The notes beneath the pieces are model-generated. The model saw only the letters and a list, made by a program, of their open reading frames with translations. It was not told the origin of the DNA and searched no databases. Both the position numbers and the translations under genes were made by a program. Positions 58,627 to 64,000 of a DNA stretch of 64,000 nucleotides are shown in pieces (the stretch's first letter is position 1; each line of letters starts with the position of its first letter). Origin of the DNA: Chromatiales bacterium (GTDB lineage: Bacteria > Pseudomonadota > Gammaproteobacteria > UBA6429). The stretch lies in contig JALTJN010000515.1 in assembly GCA_027076405.1 (NCBI GenBank), forward strand, positions 1 through 64,000, given 5' to 3'.

Positions 58627-60165
58627 TTATTCTGATTCGTTAGTATCTTCGCTAGTGTCATCTTCAGAGCCAGTAAGAATAATTGCCTCACTTACTAATT
58701 GATGAACACTAACAATGTCGGTCATACCAAATTTATAATAAGGTAAGATCTTGGTAAATTGTGCTTTACATATTGCACAGATCGCAGCGAGATTAGTTAC
58801 GCCATGACTCTCTACAACAGATTTATAAGCTTCCATACGTGGTTGTGCACCTTTAACACGTAATTCCATAAGGTCGTCAGTTAACAGACCACCGCCACCG
58901 CCACAGCAGAATGTTGCTTCGCCGATGGTATCAACAGGCATGTCAACGTAGTTATTGCATACGGCTTTAATGACTGCACGAGGAATATCCATTTGACCAC
59001 CTGGCTTGTCGCCCATACGTGAAGCACGTGCCACGTTACAAGAGTCGTGGAAGGTTAAAGTCATATGATCATTTTCAGACTTATCAAATTTAAGTGCATC
59101 TTTTTCGATTAAGTCATGTGTATATTCACAAATATGTTGTGGAATAGGGTAGTTCTGATCAAGGAAGTCAAAAGGTCCAGCTAATGTATGCAAGAAACTG
59201 TAAGCAACACGCCAGGCATGACCACACTCACCAAAAACAATACGTTTAACGCCTAAATCAAGGGCTGCTTTACGAATACGTAGAGAGAGCTTACGCATAT
59301 TTTCGTATGAACCGATAAACATACCAAAGTTAGCTGCTTCAGAAGCATGCGAACTCATGGTCCAGCTTGCGCCAGCTTCATGGAATACTTTTGCGTAACC
59401 AATTAATCCGTCAACATGAGGTTCTGCGAAGAAATCAGCAGAAGGGGTGACTAATAAAATATCAGCACCTTTTTGATCAATTGGGAATTTAACGGCAATG
59501 CCTGTATCTTCTTCAACTTCTTCTTCAAGACCTTCTAATGTATCAATAAGTGCTTTTTCTGGCAGACCAAGGTTGTTACCAATGGTTTGAGCCTTACCAA
59601 TGATCTCATTACAGTATTTTTGACCAACACCGATAGAGTCCATAATTTCACGGGCAGCCATTGATATTTCAGCTGTGTCGATACCATAAGGGCAAAATAC
59701 AGAACAACGGCGACACTGTGAACACTGGTGGAAATATGAATACCAGTCGTCTAATACTTCTTTGTTCAAATCAGCTGCACCAACAAACCCTGGGATACCT
59801 AATGCACCAAAGAATTTACCGGCAAAAGTGCTGTAACGACGGTAAACCTTGCGTAAAAGATCTTGTCGGGCAACAGGCATGTTTTTAGGATCTTTAGTTC
59901 CAAGATAGTAATGACACTTATCAGTACAAGCACCACATTTAACACAGCTATCTAAAAAGACCTGAAAACCGCGATATTTACCACGTAAGTCATCCATTTT
60001 GGTAATGACTTTTTCTTCCCAGTTATCAACAAGCTCACCAGGAAAACCTAAAGGTTCCTGAAATTTAGGCTTTGCAGTAAAGGATTTGATATGCGCCATT
60101 GTTCCTTCTTCTAACTTAGGAACAACAGTGTATTCTTGTAATTCTGGTGTATCGAAATCTGCCAC
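58627..60165 (-). CDS. dsrK: DsrK, HdrD-like catalytic subunit of DsrMKJOP
   Basis: The start is GTG at 60165, with GAGG nine bases upstream; an upstream TTG at 60180 would begin inside that ribosome-binding site. The 512-aa cytoplasmic protein has two [4Fe-4S] motifs (CVKCGACTDKCH and CSQCRRCSVFCPYG) and the HdrD-type cysteine-rich motif (FGECGHAWR, FHDSCNVAR, TFCCGGGGG). That motif binds the noncubane cluster that acts on the DsrC trisulfide. An acidic C-terminal tail is present. Confidence 0.94.
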   Translation of the reverse strand: MADFDTPELQEYTVVPKLEEGTMAHIKSFTAKPKFQEPLGFPGELVDNWEEKVITKMDDLRGKYRGFQVFLDSCVKCGACTDKCHYYLGTKDPKNMPVARQDLLRKVYRRYSTFAGKFFGALGIPGFVGAADLNKEVLDDWYSYFHQCSQCRRCSVFCPYGIDTAEISMAAREIMDSIGVGQKYCNEIIGKAQTIGNNLGLPEKALIDTLEGLEEEVEEDTGIAVKFPIDQKGADILLVTPSADFFAEPHVDGLIGYAKVFHEAGASWTMSSHASEAANFGMFIGSYENMRKLSLRIRKAALDLGVKRIVFGECGHAWRVAYSFLHTLAGPFDFLDQNYPIPQHICEYTHDLIEKDALKFDKSENDHMTLTFHDSCNVARASRMGDKPGGQMDIPRAVIKAVCNNYVDMPVDTIGEATFCCGGGGGLLTDDLMELRVKGAQPRMEAYKSVVESHGVTNLAAICAICKAQFTKILPYYKFGMTDIVSVHQLVSEAIILTGSEDDTSEDTNESE

Positions 60166-60197
60166 TTTAATTATCCTCAAAGAACCTTTCGGTTTTC

Positions 60198-60956
60198 TTA
60201 TTCCCCAGCTTTACGATCTGCTTCTAACTCTGCCGCCCATGGCGCCAGATGACGTTTTGTACGTGAGTTATCAACCTGATTACGAGTAGGACTAAAGAAC
60301 ACACCCGGTGCATGCAATAGCTTACTAATCGGGAAAACAATCATTAGTGTAATAACAAGTCCTAAATGAACGAGTACTAATAAGTCTGATGGAAGAGTTT
60401 GTATATTGAATACAAGCAATCCAAGCATAAATTCTTTTAGCATAACAATGTCAGTGTGCTCGACGAATGACATCAGCATACCTGTACCTGCTATGCCTAA
60501 TATAAGCAACAGCATGAGATAGTCAGAAGGACTTGAAATATAACGTACGCGGTCAACAAAAATACGACGAGCAAGTAAGCCTGACAGTCCTAGTAGCATG
60601 GCAAAGCCAGCGTATTTACCAAATGCCTGAAGTATCTCAAAACTAATAATGGGCATTAAGAATGAGTCAGGTGATATTACATATCGTAAATGACGGAAGA
60701 ATGCGAGTAATAACGCAACGTGGAACATCCAGCCAAAGATCCAAATCCACTTATTAGATTTGAATAAACTATTAAATAAAACAACTTCACTTGCCATGCG
60801 CACGACAACCCCACCCTGAGTAACAGGTGCAGGCATTGTAGGGATTTTTAAAGGCGCAGGCGTTTTTGCGTATTGCACGATCTTGCGAGCAACACCAATA
60901 ATAAATATGGCGGAGGCTAAATAGAATGCTAGTGCATAGACTACGGATGCCGACAT
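60198..60956 (-). CDS. dsrM: DsrM, NarI-like cytochrome b subunit
   Basis: A 252-aa membrane protein with about five helices, the di-heme b quinone-reactive subunit paired with DsrK. Conserved His residues lie in helices such as WMFHVALLLAFFRHLRYVI and LVLVHLGLVITLMIVF. A hairpin-bearing spacer separates it from dsrC upstream. Confidence 0.94.
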   Translation of the reverse strand: MSASVVYALAFYLASAIFIIGVARKIVQYAKTPAPLKIPTMPAPVTQGGVVVRMASEVVLFNSLFKSNKWIWIFGWMFHVALLLAFFRHLRYVISPDSFLMPIISFEILQAFGKYAGFAMLLGLSGLLARRIFVDRVRYISSPSDYLMLLLILGIAGTGMLMSFVEHTDIVMLKEFMLGLLVFNIQTLPSDLLVLVHLGLVITLMIVFPISKLLHAPGVFFSPTRNQVDNSRTKRHLAPWAAELEADRKAGE

Positions 60957-61015
60957 CTAACCGTTCCTTTTATAAATAAAAAACAAAAAATAATGAATCT
61001 AACTATTATTGTAAG

Positions 61016-61037
61016 AAGAGGGGTCAAAACCCCTCTT
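61016..61037 (-). other. Hairpin in the dsrC-dsrM spacer
   Basis: A perfect 9-bp stem (AAGAGGGGT, 61016-61024, with ACCCCTCTT, 61029-61037; loop of 4) just after dsrC on the minus strand. There is no T-run, so it may stabilise or mark a processed dsrC mRNA end or attenuate the downstream genes. Confidence 0.6.
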
Positions 61038-61061
61038 AATACAAACTTTCTGCCTGCGTTA

Positions 61062-61397
61062 TTATACGCAACCAGTTGGCTTAGGCAGACCTGCATACTT
61101 ACAAGCTTGCTTACCTGGGCCGTAAGGGAACAATTCGTACAAGTACTTGCTGTTACCTTTATCTTTACCCAATTTTTTACCAATCGCTTTAGTCAGTACA
61201 CGTACTGCTGGTGCGATTTGGTATTCTTCGTAGTACTCACGCAAGAAGTTAATTACTTCCCAGTGTGCGTCAGTTAATTCTGTGTCATCGATTGCAGCCA
61301 TTACGCCAGCTACTTCAGGAACCCATGTTGTTAAATCTTCTAAGTAACCTTCTTCATCAACTTCAAAACTCTTGCCGTCTACTTCAATAGCAGCCAT
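61062..61397 (-). CDS. dsrC: DsrC, sulfur-carrier protein
   Basis: A 111-aa carrier that bears sulfur as a persulfide or trisulfide between DsrEFH, DsrAB and DsrK. The ATG at 61397 has AGGAG upstream and gives MAAIEVDGKSFEVDEEGYL; upstream starts in the open frame have no family support. The C-terminal swinging arm ends CKYAGLPKPTGCV with both redox Cys (99 and 110) that define true DsrC rather than TusE. Confidence 0.97.
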   Translation of the reverse strand: MAAIEVDGKSFEVDEEGYLEDLTTWVPEVAGVMAAIDDTELTDAHWEVINFLREYYEEYQIAPAVRVLTKAIGKKLGKDKGNSKYLYELFPYGPGKQACKYAGLPKPTGCV

Positions 61398-61422
61398 GAT
61401 AATTCTCCTAGTTAAATATAAA

Positions 61423-61728
61423 TTAAAGCCAAGCACTAACTGAGTCGTTAGACACAGATAACTCAACAAAACCTTTGTAATCGACAACTTTGATACCGTC
61501 GATTAAACGATCTTCGCTTAAGCCACGAGCCTTAATATCAGGACCGAGCACATAAAAGCTTAAATCTTTAGCGTTTTCTATGACGCTAGATTTGCTACCA
61601 CCACTCATCGCGCTATACACGCCATCTTCAATCAAAAGAACAGAACCGCCTTTTGCTGCAAGACGAACGCAAGCTTCTAATGTGTCGCGTTCATAAGTAG
61701 ATTTATTTACAGTATGTAATATAGACAT
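61423..61728 (-). CDS. dsrH: DsrH, DsrEFH complex subunit
   Basis: A 101-aa TusB-like protein. The ATG at 61728 has GAGG eight bases upstream and places the conserved Cys at residue 20 as in A. vinosum; a TTG two codons upstream is the alternative. DsrEFH passes sulfur to DsrC. Confidence 0.95.
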   Translation of the reverse strand: MSILHTVNKSTYERDTLEACVRLAAKGGSVLLIEDGVYSAMSGGSKSSVIENAKDLSFYVLGPDIKARGLSEDRLIDGIKVVDYKGFVELSVSNDSVSAWL

Positions 61729-61742
61729 TTTCAATTCCTCGC

Positions 61743-62150
61743 TTAGAAACTTAGCGTGATATCTTGCGTTTCTAAGATCTCAGCAAGTTCAGCAGAAGTT
61801 ACAACACGGATTGAATCTTTTTCAGCCCAATCTTCATCTTCGTCTTCCCAGACTAAATGTTGAAGGTCATCTAAAGTTAAACCGCGCGCTTCAAGAGACT
61901 CTTTTTCAACGTAAATTTTGTTTACATCGTAGTCACCTAAAGCAGCATAGGTAGGCGAGAAGTTTTTAATACCAACTTCAGTCGTATCCTGACCCTTCAT
62001 TAATTGGTAAACACCATCATCAACAAAAGCCAAAGAGACTTCTTGATCGAAAGCAGCGCCAATCAGTACAACTTCGAGGGATTCCCAAGCGTAAATTGTA
62101 CCGTAGGGTGCCTTGCGGTTGATGTACATAAATTTCTTTGCATCAGACAT
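61743..62150 (-). CDS. dsrF: DsrF, DsrEFH complex subunit
   Basis: A 135-aa TusC-like protein (KKFMYINRKAPYGTIYAWESLE). It assembles with DsrE and DsrH into a sulfur-transfer hexamer. It lies between dsrE and dsrH with 17- and 14-bp spacers. No conserved catalytic Cys is expected or seen. Confidence 0.95.
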   Translation of the reverse strand: MSDAKKFMYINRKAPYGTIYAWESLEVVLIGAAFDQEVSLAFVDDGVYQLMKGQDTTEVGIKNFSPTYAALGDYDVNKIYVEKESLEARGLTLDDLQHLVWEDEDEDWAEKDSIRVVTSAELAEILETQDITLSF

Positions 62151-62167
62151 TTTTAAACACCCTTAAA

Positions 62168-62560
62168 TTAGTCGCCGAAAACAACAAGACGGTCAGATTC
62201 AATACCAGCTTCAATTAACTGACCTAAGCCAGAAATACGGAAGCCATCCATGATGTTCATGCCATCTTTCTTGTTACGTTCCATTTCACCCTGGTCAACA
62301 ATACCGCGACGCTGCGCAGCTGCAACACAGACAACCAAGTCTATGTCGTGTGCTGCTGCTAACTCAGACCACGTTTTCTGGATATTCATATCATCCTGTG
62401 GCGGAGTTGCGAATTTAGTGCCGTTATTAACACCATCGTGGTAAAAGAACACACGAAAGATATCGTGACCCGCTTCAACAGCAGCTTTAACATAGTTAAT
62501 CGCTGTTACTGAAGCTTCGTGGTTATATGGGCCTTCACTAACTTGAATACTAATTTTCAT
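62168..62560 (-). CDS. dsrE: DsrE, sulfur-binding subunit of DsrEFH
   Basis: A 130-aa TusD-like protein. The sulfur-binding Cys78 is present in LVVCVAAAQRRGI, at the same number as in A. vinosum. The N-terminus KISIQVSEGPYNHEA is typical. It follows dsrB by 14 bp. Confidence 0.96.
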   Translation of the reverse strand: MKISIQVSEGPYNHEASVTAINYVKAAVEAGHDIFRVFFYHDGVNNGTKFATPPQDDMNIQKTWSELAAAHDIDLVVCVAAAQRRGIVDQGEMERNKKDGMNIMDGFRISGLGQLIEAGIESDRLVVFGD

Positions 62561-62574
62561 CGTCAGATCCTTTA

Positions 62575-63651
62575 TTAGAAACGGATATGAGTTGAAGCGT
62601 TCAAGCTGTTACGAGCACCGCGCCAGTTATCAATGTGATACTTAGTGAACGGTAAACCAGTAACTTCGAAGAAACGAGGCCAACCGATGCGGTCGATCCA
62701 GTCGTTGATACGTTCCCAATCTTTCGCGCCTTCTTTGTATTCTTTAAGAATGCGTTTAACGATAGCCGTTGCTTCAGGCCAACGTGGTGGGTTATTTGGT
62801 ACACCAGCAGCAACCAGTTTCTGGAATGAAGGTTTGCTACGAGCATTTGAGTGATTACCACCAACCCAGATAGCAAGCTTAGAGTTTTCCGGATCATTGA
62901 TTTGCATTGGAGGACAAGGTGGGAAACATGCACCACAACAGATACATTTCTTCTCATCAACTTCCAGTGAAGGACGACCGTTAACCATTGCAGGACGAAT
63001 CGCAGCAACCGGACAACGAGCAACAACTGTTGGACGCTCACAAACGTTAGCAACTAAATCATGATTGATTTTAGGTGGCTTAGTGTGTTGAACATTAATC
63101 GCGATATCACCTTGGCCACCACAGTTAATCTGGCAGCAAGAAGTTGTGATATGTACACGGTTAGGCATGTTACATTCTCTGAATTCGTCAATTAACTCAT
63201 CCATCATTGCTTTAACAACACCAGATGCATCAGTACCCGGGATATCGCAATGTAACCAACCTTGCGTGTGTGACATCATAGCAACAGAGTTTGCAGTACC
63301 ACCAACGATGAAACCTGCATCTGTAAGAGCTTTGATTAAAGGTTCAACCTTAGCTTCTTCTGTTACCATATATTCAATGTTTGAACGTAAAGTAAAACGG
63401 ACATAACCATCAGCAAATTTATCGCCGATATCCATTAATGTACGTAAAGAGTAAACATCAAGGATACGTTGAGTACCGCATTTTACAGTCCAGATTTCGT
63501 CGCCACTATGAGCAACGTGTAATAAAACACCTGGACGTGGATGTTCGTGATATTTCCATTGACCGAAGTTTTTACGCATTGTTGGATGCATGTATTGGAA
63601 GCCATCTGGGCAACCAGATTCAATCGGTGAACGCATGTCTTCAAGAGCCAT
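62575..63651 (-). CDS. dsrB: Reverse-type dissimilatory sulfite reductase beta subunit
   Basis: A 358-aa siroheme and Fe-S protein that, with DsrA, oxidises sulfur bound to DsrC to sulfite. Visible are the cofactor-binding SCCQINCGGQGD stretch, CERPTVVARCPVAAI and the ferredoxin motif CICCGACFPPCPPM. Length fits DsrB. It starts 52 bp after dsrA. Confidence 0.97.
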   Translation of the reverse strand: MALEDMRSPIESGCPDGFQYMHPTMRKNFGQWKYHEHPRPGVLLHVAHSGDEIWTVKCGTQRILDVYSLRTLMDIGDKFADGYVRFTLRSNIEYMVTEEAKVEPLIKALTDAGFIVGGTANSVAMMSHTQGWLHCDIPGTDASGVVKAMMDELIDEFRECNMPNRVHITTSCCQINCGGQGDIAINVQHTKPPKINHDLVANVCERPTVVARCPVAAIRPAMVNGRPSLEVDEKKCICCGACFPPCPPMQINDPENSKLAIWVGGNHSNARSKPSFQKLVAAGVPNNPPRWPEATAIVKRILKEYKEGAKDWERINDWIDRIGWPRFFEVTGLPFTKYHIDNWRGARNSLNASTHIRF

Positions 63652-63703
63652 GTTAATCTCCTAGTTCTTTAAATCAAATTCGTTAATAGTAAATAGTTAT
63701 GAA

Positions 63704-64000
63704 TTAAGCAGAAGCTTCTTCAGCTTTGCGTTCAAACCATTTTTCAGCTTCTTCGTCCCAGCCGTCCATACGAACGTAAGAACATTGACGAGGAGAGCTA
63801 ACCATATGAGGGTTAACATCGATGTCGATGCCTTCAAGGAAGTTAACTAAGCCGATACGCTCAATCATTTCACCAGTACGCTCATGCTCAAGAGCATTTT
63901 CAGCGAAGAAGTCAATGATATCGCCAGCCATTTCAACCAGCTCTTCGTAATCTTCAGCAGTATCAAGCTTCTTAAATGGAACAACTACTGTACCCATTAA
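63704..64000 (-). CDS. dsrA: Dissimilatory sulfite reductase alpha subunit, C-terminal fragment
   Basis: Only about the last 99 residues lie in the window; the gene continues beyond 64000 (full DsrA is about 415 aa), so the ATG at 63997 is an internal Met, not the start. The end VNPHMVSSPRQCSYVRMDGWDEEAEKWFERKAEEASA matches DsrA C-termini. Its place upstream of dsrB confirms it. Confidence 0.95.
   Translation of the reverse strand, partial: LMGTVVVPFKKLDTAEDYEELVEMAGDIIDFFAENALEHERTGEMIERIGLVNFLEGIDIDVNPHMVSSPRQCSYVRMDGWDEEAEKWFERKAEEASA

Noticed and set aside
63704..63997. Complete 97-aa gene starting at 63997
   Set aside because: It is the C-terminal end of dsrA; the Met is internal and the gene continues past the window edge.

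Overview
The window is an AT-rich (by eye) gammaproteobacterial chromosome segment. It joins a conserved housekeeping block, a complete type VI secretion (T6SS) structural locus and a sulfur-oxidation (reverse-type dsr) locus. The dsrABEFHCMKLJOPNR order, with DsrL, DsrEFH and a Cys-less DsrR, is the one known from sulfur oxidizers such as Allochromatium vinosum, so the host is most likely a sulfur-oxidizing gammaproteobacterium. I do not name a genus.

Layout. (1) 1-655: truncated Gfo/Idh/MocA oxidoreductase on the minus strand. (2) 868-19011: rnhB-dnaE-EamA-accA-tilS-pyrG-eno-ftsB-ispD-ispF-truD, then surE-pcm-VTT membrane protein-nlpD-rpoS, all on the plus strand except one Smr-domain gene. 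Two related palindromic intergenic repeats and one hairpin-rich spacer lie here. (3) 19039-19067: bidirectional terminator between rpoS and clpV. (4) 19071-45320: T6SS in two divergent operons. The minus operon is tssA-tssB-tssC1-(hairpin)-tssC2-tssE-tssF-tssG-clpV. The plus operon is tagH(FHA)-tssJ-tssK-tssL-tssM-tagF-pppA-kinase/FGE-small ORF-ExbB-ExbD-ExbD-TonB-like. No hcp, vgrG or PAAR gene is in the window. (5) 45483-49308: siroheme synthase cysG, an Atm1-type ABC exporter and a LexA/S24-fold protein, plus strand. (6) 49455-64000: minus-strand dsr cluster (dsrA cut by the window end) ending with dsrN, dsrR, a NarX/NarL-like two-component pair and a rhodanese.

How it fits together. CysG makes siroheme, DsrN probably amidates it, and DsrAB uses it. 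DsrEFH and DsrC relay sulfur, DsrMKJOP links DsrC to the quinone pool, and DsrL supplies NAD(P)H-linked electron transfer. In the T6SS, the kinase, the PP2C phosphatase and the FHA protein form a threonine-phosphorylation switch. A short motif, Asp-x-Thr-x-Phe/Met, recurs in the N-termini of the kinase and of TssL and in the kinase activation loop, which suggests what the FHA domain reads.

The most unusual part is the far end of the plus T6SS operon. A four-gene proton-motor-like module (ExbB/MotA, two ExbD and a TonB-like protein with an AgmX/PglI-like C-terminus) follows the kinase with tight spacing. In the first ExbD the position normally held by the proton-carrying Asp is Asn, while the second keeps Asp.
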